Assembly: GCA_036013505.1 (NCBI GenBank)
Contig: CP107851.1
Location: forward strand, 6,718,501 to 6,782,500
Direction: 5' to 3'
DNA: 64,000 nucleotides
DNA from: Streptomyces sp. NBC_00510
Lineage (GTDB): Bacteria > Actinomycetota > Actinomycetes > Streptomycetales > Streptomycetaceae
Below the pieces are notes generated by a model. The model was not told the origin of the DNA and did not search any database. It was given only the letters and a program-made list of their open reading frames with translations. Every line of letters starts with the position of its first letter. Position 1 is the first letter of the stretch. Of this stretch, positions 23,579 through 31,313 are shown piece after piece. Position numbers and translations under genes: made by a program.

Positions 23579-24163
23579 TCAGGAGATCAAGAACTTCTCC
23601 CAATCTCCGACGGAGGTCGAGCGTGCCCGGAGCATGCCGTAGCCGGAGCCCGTGTAGGCCAGCTCGGAGGTCACGTACTTGCCGTTGGCGAGGGACTTGA
23701 GGGTGCAGTAGTCGGTGCAGCGGACGTCGAACTTCTCCCACGCTCCGACGCTGCCCGAACGCGCCCGGAGCATGCCGGCATCGGCGCCCGTGTAGTTCTG
23801 CTCGGCGCTCACCCAGCCCTTGGCGCTGTACGAATAGAGGGTGTAGAACCCGTTTCCCGGGCAGATGGAGAACTTCTCCCAGTCTCCGGCGGAGGTCGAC
23901 CGAGCGCGGAGCATTCCGGAGACGTATCCGGTGTATTCGATCTCGGCGGAGACGAAACGATTGCTGGCCTTGGACTTGAGCTTTATGTCCGCACAGTGGT
24001 CGTCGCCGAGATCCCAATCGGGGAGGGTCATGGCGTTGGCGACCGCCTGAGCGGGGGTGGGGGTGGGGATCGTGTCGGCGATCGCGGACGGCGTCGCGGT
24101 CAGCACGACCGCCCCCACCGCCACGGCCATACCGAACTTGCCGAAGATGCTCTTGAGGTTCAC
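23579..24163 (-). CDS. Secreted fascin-like beta-trefoil protein
   Basis: 194 residues from GTG 24163 (AGGAAG ribosome site upstream). Signal peptide about 1-30, ending AIADTIP. The mature part is three repeats of about 45 residues, each ending in MLRARS..S.G.WEKF (MLRARS at 84, 131 and 177; WEKF at 95, 142 and 188). Each repeat contains a V-S/T-(A/S)-E-...-Y-T-G motif. Three such repeats make a beta-trefoil of the fascin/actin-crosslinking type seen in many secreted Streptomyces proteins. Paired Cys residues may form disulphides. It may bind carbohydrate or protein surfaces; no catalytic site is visible. Confidence 0.8.
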   Translation of the reverse strand: MNLKSIFGKFGMAVAVGAVVLTATPSAIADTIPTPTPAQAVANAMTLPDWDLGDDHCADIKLKSKASNRFVSAEIEYTGYVSGMLRARSTSAGDWEKFSICPGNGFYTLYSYSAKGWVSAEQNYTGADAGMLRARSGSVGAWEKFDVRCTDYCTLKSLANGKYVTSELAYTGSGYGMLRARSTSVGDWEKFLIS

Positions 24164-24388
24164 GTTCCTGCTTCCTGCGATCTTTCTGATCTTTGTGCGA
24201 TGACCTGCCGCGGCTTGCCGAGAACCGGTCGCCGCTGATGGCCAAGCGCCGGACGCCTGGACTTCGGTGCGCACCGTACGGTCCGGCGTCCGGCGTATGG
24301 ATGGGACGTTGCTGATGCCGGCATAAGCCAACCTCGTGGGCATTGACGCCTCATCGACAGGCGGTTGAAGAACGATTGACGCGAGGAG

Positions 24389-24784
24389 TTGGGACGACGG
24401 TTCGACACCGGCTTCGACCCCGCCAAGAGCCTCTCCGCGAGTTACGAGGAGATGACGCTGCCGGACGGATTGCTCCTGGTGGCGAGCGCGCAGGGCTCTC
24501 CGATGGGGTGCGGGGCGCTCAAGTTCCACCCCGGGAAGCGGATCGCGGAGGTGAAGCGGATGTGGGCGTCCCCGGACGTTCGCGGCCTCGGCCTGGGCCG
24601 CCGCATCCTCGAGCGTCTCGCGGACGAAGCGACCCTCCGCGGGATGCGGACGCTGCGACTGGAGACGAACCGCACGCTCGCGGAGGCCAGACGCCTCTAC
24701 GAGACCGCGGGATTCGTGGAGGTCGAGGCATTCAGCACCGAGCGGTACGCGCACCACTGGTTCGAGCGGAACCTCGAACGCTGA
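24389..24784 (+). CDS. GNAT acetyltransferase, N-terminus probably lost or frameshifted
   Basis: 131 residues from a TTG at 24389. Motif A of GNAT enzymes is present (EVKRMWASPDVRGLGLGRRI, acetyl-CoA site), then RLETNRTLAEARRLYETAGF. An in-frame stop lies at 24377-24379. Sequence resembling the family's upstream helix (RQAVEERLTR) sits in the next frame at about 24355-24384, so a frameshift probably separates it. If translated from TTG, the substrate-binding N-terminal helix would be missing. Substrate unknown. Confidence 0.65.
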   Translation: MGRRFDTGFDPAKSLSASYEEMTLPDGLLLVASAQGSPMGCGALKFHPGKRIAEVKRMWASPDVRGLGLGRRILERLADEATLRGMRTLRLETNRTLAEARRLYETAGFVEVEAFSTERYAHHWFERNLER

Positions 24785-24889
24785 CACGGCCGTCGGCTCA
24801 CCTGCTCCGCTGCCGCTCCGCCCGGGCGTGACCACGACCGTACCCGCCGCCGTCGAAGTCGGCGCGCGCACGCTGCCGGAGACGGTGAC

Positions 24890-25804
24890 CTACTCGACCG
24901 CCGAGCCCCCGTCTCGGTGCCGCGCGAAGTGCTCCGTCAGCGCGTCGAGGACGGCCTGGACCGCCGGGGAGGTCCAGCGGCCGCGCCGGCGGACGAGCTG
25001 GACGGGTACGTCGGGGAGGCCGGGCCCGGGGACGGCGCTCAGGGTGCCCTCGCGCAGGGCGGTGCGGACGGTGGCGCGGGGGAGGACGCCGAGCCCGAGG
25101 CCCGCGGCCACGCAGGTGCGGGCGGCCGCGCTGCTGCCGAACCGGGTCAGCCGCGGCCGGGCGTCGCGGACGCCGAGGAGTTCGCGCGCGACGCGGTCGC
25201 TGTACGAGCAGCCCTCCTCGTGGAGGAAGAAGGTCTCCCGGGCGAGTTCCTCCCAGGTGACGGGCCGGCCGAGCGCGGCCAGCGGGTGGCCGGGGGCGGC
25301 GATGAGGACCAGCGGTTCGGCGGCGAGCGGGCGGGCGGTCATGTCGGGCAGGGCGACCTGGTCCTCCAGCAGCAGGGCGACGTCGAGCCGCCCGGCCCGC
25401 AGTCCCTCCACGGCCGTGTCGCTGCCCGCCGGGTGGAGGTGGACGTCGATGCCGGGGTGGGTGCGGCGCAGGGCGGCGACGATCCGCGGCACGTGCGTCG
25501 AGCAGAGCGTGTCCCCGGCGCCGAGGACGACGGTACCGCCGGACCGGGCGTCCCCGGCCGCCGTGCCGCGCAGGCGTGTCTCCGCCTCGAGGACGCCCTC
25601 GGCCTCCGTCATCAGGCGCCGTCCGGCCCCGGTGAGCTGTGCGCCGCGCGGCATGCGGTCGAAGAGCCGTACGCCCAGCTCCTTCTCCAGGGACTTGATC
25701 TGTGCCGTCACGGTGGACTGCGACAGGTGCAGTTCGGCGGCCGCGCCGGTGAAGTTCCCCGTCCTCGCCAGGGTGAGGAAGGTGCTGAGCAGTCGGGTGT
25801 CCAC
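24890..25804 (-). CDS. LysR-family transcriptional regulator
   Basis: 304 residues from GTG 25804 (MDTRLLSTFLTLARTGNFTG). The winged helix-turn-helix occupies residues 1-60 (AAAELHLSQSTVTAQIKSLE, with recognition helix SQSTVTAQI). The periplasmic-binding-type effector domain follows (GGTVVLGAGDTLCSTHVPRI, etc.). A longer frame up to 25906 would run through the shared promoter. Divergent from the PhzF gene with 95 bp between starts, the typical arrangement of a LysR activator and its target. Confidence 0.9.
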   Translation of the reverse strand: MDTRLLSTFLTLARTGNFTGAAAELHLSQSTVTAQIKSLEKELGVRLFDRMPRGAQLTGAGRRLMTEAEGVLEAETRLRGTAAGDARSGGTVVLGAGDTLCSTHVPRIVAALRRTHPGIDVHLHPAGSDTAVEGLRAGRLDVALLLEDQVALPDMTARPLAAEPLVLIAAPGHPLAALGRPVTWEELARETFFLHEEGCSYSDRVARELLGVRDARPRLTRFGSSAAARTCVAAGLGLGVLPRATVRTALREGTLSAVPGPGLPDVPVQLVRRRGRWTSPAVQAVLDALTEHFARHRDGGSAVE

Positions 25805-25832
25805 GGCTCGACCGTAGCCGCTGCGATCGGTC

Positions 25833-25851
25833 TCATCAATCGGGGCGATGA
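25833..25851. promoter_or_regulatory. LysR-type box between the LysR and PhzF genes
   Basis: tcatcaatcggggcgatga: arms TCATC/GATGA flank 9 bases and fit the T-N11-A pattern with dyad symmetry. It lies about midway in the 95-bp divergent gap. Confidence 0.5.
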
Positions 25852-25899
25852 ACAACCATCGTTTCCGCCAATGGCACTTGGTGTGACAGCGTGGACGGC

Positions 25900-26784
25900 A
25901 TGACACCTGGGACCCGCACCGACGTGCTGCGCTACACCGCCTTCAGTTCCGACCCCGCGGGCGGCAATCCGGCCGGCGTCGTCCTCGACGCGTCGGACCT
26001 CGACGAGGAGCGCATGCTCGCCCTCGCCGCCGAGGTCGGCTACTCCGAGACGGCGTTCGTCACGGCTGCGGACCCCGCCCGCCGGCGGTTCACCCTGCGC
26101 TACTTCAGCCCCCTCGCCGAGGTCGAGTTCTGCGGCCACGCGACCGTCGCGACCGCCGTCGCGCTGGCGGAGCGCATCGGCCCCGGTGAGCTGGTCTTCG
26201 ACACCCCGGCGGGGGAGATCCCCGTGCTGACGGCCGGTGACGGCGAGGGGGCGCTGCACGCCACGCTCACCAGCGTGCCGACCCGCTCGCGTCCGGCCGA
26301 GGACGCCGAGCTGGACGCGGCGCTCGCCGCGCTGGGCTGGGAGCGGGGCGAGCTGGACCCCGCGCTGCCGCCGCACGTGGCCTTCGGAGGGGTCCACCAT
26401 CTGGTGCTGGCCGCCGCGGAGCGGGCCCGGCTGGCGGACCTGGCGTACGACTTCGACGCGCTGGCCGGCGTCATGCGCCGCCACGGGTGGACCACGGTGC
26501 ACCTGGTGTGGCGGGAGGCCGCGGACCGCTTCCACGCCCGCGACCCCTTCCCGGTGGGCGGGGTCGTCGAGGACCCCGCGACCGGCGCTGCCGCGGCGGC
26601 GTTCGGCGGTTACCTGCGCGAGCTCGGCCTGGTGCCGGAGGCGGCCCGGGTGGTCGTGCGGCAGGGCGAGGACATGGGCCGCCCGAGCGAGCTGCTCGTC
26701 GGCGTCGACCCGCGGGACCCGCGCGTCCGGGTGACCGGCCGGGCGGTGGGCCTGGTCACGCCACCGGTCACGGGGGCTGTCTGA
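25900..26784 (+). CDS. PhzF-family isomerase-like protein
   Basis: 294 residues. The two-domain PhzF fold is marked by FSSDPAGGNPAGVVLD at the start, the catalytic glutamate in GYSETAFV (about residue 50), YFSPLAEVEFCGHATVATAV, and EDPATGAAAAAFGGYL near the C-terminus. PhzF isomerises a phenazine precursor, but most family members have unknown substrates and no phenazine genes are near. The ATG at 25900 is preferred over a GTG 9 bp earlier. Its last 17 bp overlap the convergent glpK. Probably controlled by the divergent LysR. Confidence 0.88.
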   Translation: MTPGTRTDVLRYTAFSSDPAGGNPAGVVLDASDLDEERMLALAAEVGYSETAFVTAADPARRRFTLRYFSPLAEVEFCGHATVATAVALAERIGPGELVFDTPAGEIPVLTAGDGEGALHATLTSVPTRSRPAEDAELDAALAALGWERGELDPALPPHVAFGGVHHLVLAAAERARLADLAYDFDALAGVMRRHGWTTVHLVWREAADRFHARDPFPVGGVVEDPATGAAAAAFGGYLRELGLVPEAARVVVRQGEDMGRPSELLVGVDPRDPRVRVTGRAVGLVTPPVTGAV

Positions 26785-28276
26785 TCCAGCCGATGGAGCG
26801 CTCGACGGCGCGCTGCCAGTTCTCGTACTCGGCGTCGCGGCGCTCCGGGTCCATGTCGGGCAACCACTGCCCGGCGCGGTGCCAGTTGTTCCGCAGCACC
26901 TTCAGGTCCGGCCAGTAGCCGGAGGCGAGGCCGGCGGCGTAGGCGGCGCCCAGGGACACGGTCTCGGCGACCATGGGACGGACCACGGGGACGTCGAGGA
27001 CGTCGGCGATGAACTGCATGAGCAGGTTGTCCGCGGTCATGCCGCCGTCGACCTTGAGCTCCTTCAGCCCGAGTGAGGAGTCGGCGTTCATGGCGTCGAC
27101 CACCTCGCGGGTCTGCCAGCCGGTGGCCTCCAGGACGGCCCGGGCGAGGTGCCCCTTGGTGATGTACGAGGTGAGGCCGACGATGACGCCGCGGGCGTCG
27201 CTGCGCCAGTGCGGGGCGAAGAGACCGGAGAAGGCGGGCACGATGTAGCAGCCGCCGTTGTCCTCGACGGTGAGGGCGAGGGTCTCGATCTCCGGGGCGC
27301 TGCTGATCAGCCCGAGGCGGTCGCGGAACCACTGCACCAGCGAGCCGGTGACGGCGATCGAGCCCTCCAGGGCGTAGACCGTCGGCTGGTCGTCGATCTT
27401 GTACGCGACCGTGGAGAGCAGCCCGTGCCGGGACCTGATCATCGTGGTCCCGGTGTTGAGCAGCAGGAAACTGCCGGTCCCGTAGGTGCACTTCGCCTCG
27501 CCGGGGGAGAAGCAGGTCTGGCCGAAGAGCGCCGCCTGCTGGTCGCCGAGGGCGGCGGTGATGCGGACCCCGGGCAGGACCGTCCGGGCCGCGCCGTAGT
27601 TCTCGGCGGAGGCGTGGATCTCCGGGAGCATCGCGCGGGGGACGCCGAAGAAGTCCAGCAGGTCCTGGTCCCAGGTCAGCGAGCGGATGTTCATCAGCAT
27701 GGTGCGGCTGGCGTTGGTGGCGTCGGTGATGTGCAGACCGCCGTCGACCCCGCCCGTCAGGTTCCAGATCAGCCAGGTCTCCATCGTCCCGAAGAGCACC
27801 TCGCCGTCGCGGGCGCGCTGCCCCAGCCCGGGCACCTCGTCGAAGAGCCAGCGGATCCGCGGCGCGGAGAAGTAGGTGGAGGGCGGCAGGCAGCAGCGCT
27901 CCAGGAAGAAGTCGTCGCCGGGGTCCTTGCGCAGCCGCTCGACGAGCGGCGCGGTGCGGGTGTCCTGCCAGACGATCGCCCGGCCCAGCGGCACGCCCGT
28001 GCTCCGGTCCCACAGCACCGTCGTCTCCCGCTGGTTGGCGATGCCGATCGCGGCGACTTCCTCCGCCGCGATCTCGGCGGAGGACAGCGCCTGCGGCACG
28101 ATGCGCTCGAGGTTGCGCCAGATCTCCAGGGCGTCGTGCTCGACCCAGCCGGGCCTGGGGAAGTGCTGCTGGTGTTCGCGCTGGGCCACCGACACCAGGC
28201 GCCCGCGGTGGTCGAACAGGATGCATCGGGTGGAGGTGGTGCCCTGGTCGATGGACATCACATACCGTTCAACCAT
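26768..28276 (-). CDS. glpK: Glycerol kinase
   Basis: Phosphorylates glycerol to glycerol-3-phosphate. 502 residues, FGGY family: MSIDQGTTSTRCILFDHRG (ATP/phosphate site), GIANQRETTVLWDR, IVWQDTRT, TGTGSFLLLNTG, and LKVDGGMTADNLLMQF near the C-terminus, all in family order. The ATG at 28276 is preceded by three perfect 10-bp repeats. It lies downstream of the IclR regulator on the same strand, but no glpF or glpD is adjacent, unlike the S. coelicolor gyl operon, so this may be a second, separately regulated kinase. Confidence 0.93.
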   Translation of the reverse strand: MVERYVMSIDQGTTSTRCILFDHRGRLVSVAQREHQQHFPRPGWVEHDALEIWRNLERIVPQALSSAEIAAEEVAAIGIANQRETTVLWDRSTGVPLGRAIVWQDTRTAPLVERLRKDPGDDFFLERCCLPPSTYFSAPRIRWLFDEVPGLGQRARDGEVLFGTMETWLIWNLTGGVDGGLHITDATNASRTMLMNIRSLTWDQDLLDFFGVPRAMLPEIHASAENYGAARTVLPGVRITAALGDQQAALFGQTCFSPGEAKCTYGTGSFLLLNTGTTMIRSRHGLLSTVAYKIDDQPTVYALEGSIAVTGSLVQWFRDRLGLISSAPEIETLALTVEDNGGCYIVPAFSGLFAPHWRSDARGVIVGLTSYITKGHLARAVLEATGWQTREVVDAMNADSSLGLKELKVDGGMTADNLLMQFIADVLDVPVVRPMVAETVSLGAAYAAGLASGYWPDLKVLRNNWHRAGQWLPDMDPERRDAEYENWQRAVERSIGWIRQPP

Positions 28277-28286
28277 GATCGGGGCC

Positions 28287-28316
28287 TGCTTTCCGATGCT
28301 TTCCGATGCTTTCCGA
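28287..28316. promoter_or_regulatory. Three tandem 10-bp repeats upstream of glpK
   Basis: tgctttccga is repeated three times without a mismatch, 10-40 bp before the glpK ATG. A 10-bp period places each copy on the same DNA face, which suits cooperative binding of an IclR-type (GylR) regulator. On the glpK strand each unit reads tcggaaagca, so the copies also offer several purine-rich ribosome-like sites. Confidence 0.65.
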
Positions 28317-28357
28317 CGCGTTCGCTGTGCTCGGGGTGTCCGGTGCTCGGGCGGGCC

Positions 28358-29125
28358 TCACCAGCGGGCGGCACCCAGGTCTCTGGAGATCGCCCGCGCG
28401 GCCTCGCGGAGCAGCGTGACCAGGGACGCCAGCGGGCGGCCCTTGCTGTCGCAGATCCGCTCGACCGGGCCGGACAGGCCGATCGCGCCCACGACGAGGC
28501 CGCCCGACCCGCGGATCGGCGCCGAGACCCCGGCCTCGCCCATCGACATCTCCTGCACCTCCGGCGCCCAGCCCTGCTCGCGGACCTCGGCGAGTGCCCG
28601 GGTCAGGTCCTCCGGGACCACCAGGGTGTGCCGGGTGTACGCCTCCAGTTCCTCCTTCAGCAGCGGCTCCAGCGGTGCCGCCCCGTACGCCAGCAGGATC
28701 TTGCCGAGCGAGGAGGCGTGCAGCGGCAGCAGGGCTCCGACGTCGAGCGTCTGCAGGCTGTCGTCGGGCCGGAAGACGTGGTGGACGACGAGCACCTGAC
28801 CCTCCAGCGGGGTGCCGAGGCGTACCGCCTCGCCGCTGCGGGCGGCCAGCGCGTCGGCCCAGTTGATCGACCGGGACCGCAGTTCGTTGACGTCCAGGTA
28901 GCTGGTGCCCAGGTGCAGCAGGGCCGCCCCGAGCTGGTACTTCCCGGTCGCCGGGTCCTGCTCGACGAAGTCCACGTGCTGGAGGGTGCGCAGGATGCCG
29001 TGGGCGGTTCCCTTCGCCAGCCCGAGCGAGCCGGCCACTTCGCCCAGCCCGAGCCGGCGGGGACCGCCGGCCAGGAGCCTGAGGATCGCCGCCGCCCGTT
29101 CGATGGACTGGAGCGGGCCGGCCAT
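28358..29125 (-). CDS. IclR-family regulator (GylR-like)
   Basis: 255 residues. Winged helix-turn-helix at about 6-65 (SIERAAAILRLLAG; GLGEVAGSLGLAKGTAHGIL), then the IclR effector domain (LARSG-type binding region AARSGEAVRLGTPLEGQVL, and SAPIRGSGGLVVGAIGLSGP). Placement 81 bp upstream of glpK on the same strand and sequence type match GylR, the glycerol regulator of Streptomyces. The inducer would be glycerol or glycerol-3-phosphate (from the family). The ATG at 29125 is used. Confidence 0.88.
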   Translation of the reverse strand: MAGPLQSIERAAAILRLLAGGPRRLGLGEVAGSLGLAKGTAHGILRTLQHVDFVEQDPATGKYQLGAALLHLGTSYLDVNELRSRSINWADALAARSGEAVRLGTPLEGQVLVVHHVFRPDDSLQTLDVGALLPLHASSLGKILLAYGAAPLEPLLKEELEAYTRHTLVVPEDLTRALAEVREQGWAPEVQEMSMGEAGVSAPIRGSGGLVVGAIGLSGPVERICDSKGRPLASLVTLLREAARAISRDLGAARW

Positions 29126-29306
29126 ATGTCGATGCTATCCCCGGCGACCACGATGGGCATCAGCGCGTTTCCGCAGGTCGTTCGGCCTCTCAGGGCAGCG
29201 TTCGATAATGACGACCCCGATTCATTGACCCGGGATGTCCTGTCTCGGAAGCTTTCGTGCAGGCCCGGGAGTCCACCCGGCAGGACTCCCCCGGGAGGAG
29301 GACACC

Positions 29307-29732
29307 ATGGCGGCACAGCCCGAGACGATGCCGCAGCGCGAGGACGTGCACGTCTGCGCGCTGTCGCACATCCCCGGCGCCCTGTCCGTCGTGCGCCGGA
29401 GGGTACGGGGCGTGCTGGCGGAGTGGGAGCTGCGCGCGGAGGTGGCCGAGGACGCGCTGCTGGTGATATCGGAGCTGACCACGAACGCGATCGTGCACGC
29501 CGACGGCCCCGCGTCCCTGCGCATCTGCTGGACCGAGGTCGAGGGGCGCAGCGCCCTGCACATCGAGGTGACCGACTCGGGCCCGTCGGCCCGACCATGC
29601 ATGCCGGGGGGATCCACCGACCCGGACGAGCACGGCCGGGGCCTCGGCATCGTGGGCGCCCTCTCCACACGGCACGGCATCCGTGCCGACTGCGCCGGTT
29701 TCACCCGCTGGGCGGACCTGGTCACCGCCTGA
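29307..29732 (+). CDS. HATPase_c anti-sigma-like ATP-binding protein
   Basis: 141 residues, single GHKL ATPase domain of the RsbW/SpoIIAB-like group abundant in Streptomyces. N-box: AEDALLVISELTTNAIVHA; G1: IEVTDSGPSARP; G2: EHGRGLGIVGALS. The ATG at 29307 follows a strong GGGAGGAGG site; the longer frame from 29235 has no support. These proteins bind sigma factors or anti-anti-sigma partners; none is encoded next to it. Single gene, divergent from gylR. Confidence 0.85.
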   Translation: MAAQPETMPQREDVHVCALSHIPGALSVVRRRVRGVLAEWELRAEVAEDALLVISELTTNAIVHADGPASLRICWTEVEGRSALHIEVTDSGPSARPCMPGGSTDPDEHGRGLGIVGALSTRHGIRADCAGFTRWADLVTA

Positions 29733-29826
29733 GCCGCCGCCGGCGGGACCGGACCGCCGCCCGGGCCCGGGGCGGGCGGCGGGTCGTTCCGCGCGGCGCG
29801 CCGGGGGCGGGCTTACGGTGCCGCTC

Positions 29827-30249
29827 ATGGCACTGAGCATTCGCAACCAGATCGACGGCAAGGTCGCCTCGGTGGTCCCGGGCGAGGTGATGGCCGTGGT
29901 CACGGTGCGCCTCGACGGCGGGGGACCGGACTTCACGGCGGCCGTGACCGCCGAGGCCGTGCGGGAGCTCGGCATCATCCCGGGCGGCGGGGTGACCGTG
30001 CTGATCAAGGCGACAGAGGTCTCCCTCGCCACGGCCCCGGTGCAGGGCCTCAGCATCCGCAACCGGGTCCCCGGGACCGTCACCGCCGTGACGCCGGGCG
30101 AGGCCATGGCGACCGTCCGGATCGGCTTCGCGGGCGGCCGCGAGCTGACCGCCGTGATCACCCGGGAGGCCCTCGACGAGCTGGGCGTCGCCGAGGGCGC
30201 CGCGGTCGTCGCGCTGGTCAAGGCGACCGACGTGTCACTGGCGACCTGA
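29827..30249 (+). CDS. Tandem-Mop (TOBE) molybdate-binding protein
   Basis: 140 residues made of two tandem copies of the 68-residue Mop domain, each starting LSIRN (LSIRNQIDGKVASVVPGEVM and LSIRNRVPGTVTAVTPGEAM) and each ending VxLVKATxVSLAT-like. Mop/TOBE proteins bind molybdate or tungstate oxyanions as storage or sensing proteins, usually near mod transporter genes; none is seen here. The ATG at 29827 has no good ribosome site. The 3' gene on the other strand converges. Confidence 0.85.
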   Translation: MALSIRNQIDGKVASVVPGEVMAVVTVRLDGGGPDFTAAVTAEAVRELGIIPGGGVTVLIKATEVSLATAPVQGLSIRNRVPGTVTAVTPGEAMATVRIGFAGGRELTAVITREALDELGVAEGAAVVALVKATDVSLAT

Positions 30250-30273
30250 GCGGGCGAGGGGCCGCGGCACGGC

Positions 30274-31293
30274 CTAGCCGAGGTACGCGGGGGCCAGCGC
30301 CGCCGTCATCATGCGGCGGGCCGTGCCGGTGCCGTCGGCGGGCACCGTCCACAGGTCCGCGCCGAAGTCCCCGGCGAGGGCGTAGACGACCGTGTCGTCG
30401 TCCCGCCAGACGACCTGGTCGTCGACGCTCCGCCGCTCCGCGAGCGGGGTCTCGCGCAGGGTGGCCAGGTCCAGGACGTACAGCCGCCAGGGCGCGTCGG
30501 GGGACAGGCCCTCGACGCGCTTCTTGAACACCAGCCGGGTGCCGTCGGGCGAGAGCGAGGGGCACTCGACGTTGCTGCGCAGCGTGCGGACGGAGCGGGC
30601 CGCGGTGTCGCCGCGGACGAGGTAGGTGCGGCCGCCGGTGCCCAAGGTGGCGTAGAAGTGGGTGTCGTCGGAGAAGGTCACGCCCCAGAAGTTGACGTCG
30701 GCGGCGTGGTACGGCCGGCCCTCCCTGGTGATCCGGAAGTCCTCGAGGTTCTTGACGAGGGTCCAGGTACGGGTGTCCAGGACGGAGGTGCGGGTGGAGA
30801 AGTTCGTGCCCGCGTAGGAGTCGCCCCCGACGAACACCGTCCAGGCGACCATGCGCCCGCTGGGCGAGACCCGGGCCCGGGTCGGGATGCCCGCGAGGGG
30901 GAAGCGGCGCAGTTCGTGCAGCCGGGCGTCGAGCACGACGGCGCGGTAGCTGTCCTGGACGGCGCCCTTGACGGACTGCAGGCAGATGCCGGTGCCCGCG
31001 GCCGCGTAGAAGCGCAGGCACTTGACGTCCGAGGCGGTGCGCGCGGCCCCGGGGCGGCCGGCCGGGACCGTGGCGAGCTCGTCCCGGTGCGGGCCCCACG
31101 CCATGTTGCGGAACACCATGCGGGGCGCGTCCGGCGCCAGCGTTACCGCCCCCGCCGTGACCGCGGGGCCGCCCGCCTGCGGGCGGTCCTTCTCCGCCGC
31201 CCGGTCCGCGGCGCGCAGCACGGACACGGCGGCGACGGCGGCCAGCGCCGCCACGGCGGCGAGCAGCACGAACAGACGGCTGCGGGTGTTCAT
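30274..31293 (-). CDS. Membrane-anchored TolB-like beta-propeller protein
   Basis: 339 residues. Uncleaved N-terminal anchor (MNTRSRLFVLLAAVAALAAV), then repeated WD40/PD40-like blades with the pattern SPDGTRLVFKK, FSDDTHFYATLGT, SPSGRMVAWTV and WRDDDTVVYALAG. No protease or enzyme domain is visible, so it is likely a periplasm-side (outside) binding scaffold. Start ATG 31293 with GAGGAAAGG upstream, 20 bp after the MFS gene stop: last gene of a three-gene operon. Confidence 0.78.
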   Translation of the reverse strand: MNTRSRLFVLLAAVAALAAVAAVSVLRAADRAAEKDRPQAGGPAVTAGAVTLAPDAPRMVFRNMAWGPHRDELATVPAGRPGAARTASDVKCLRFYAAAGTGICLQSVKGAVQDSYRAVVLDARLHELRRFPLAGIPTRARVSPSGRMVAWTVFVGGDSYAGTNFSTRTSVLDTRTWTLVKNLEDFRITREGRPYHAADVNFWGVTFSDDTHFYATLGTGGRTYLVRGDTAARSVRTLRSNVECPSLSPDGTRLVFKKRVEGLSPDAPWRLYVLDLATLRETPLAERRSVDDQVVWRDDDTVVYALAGDFGADLWTVPADGTGTARRMMTAALAPAYLG

Positions 31294-31313
31294 GGGGGGC
31301 CTTTCCTCGGGGG

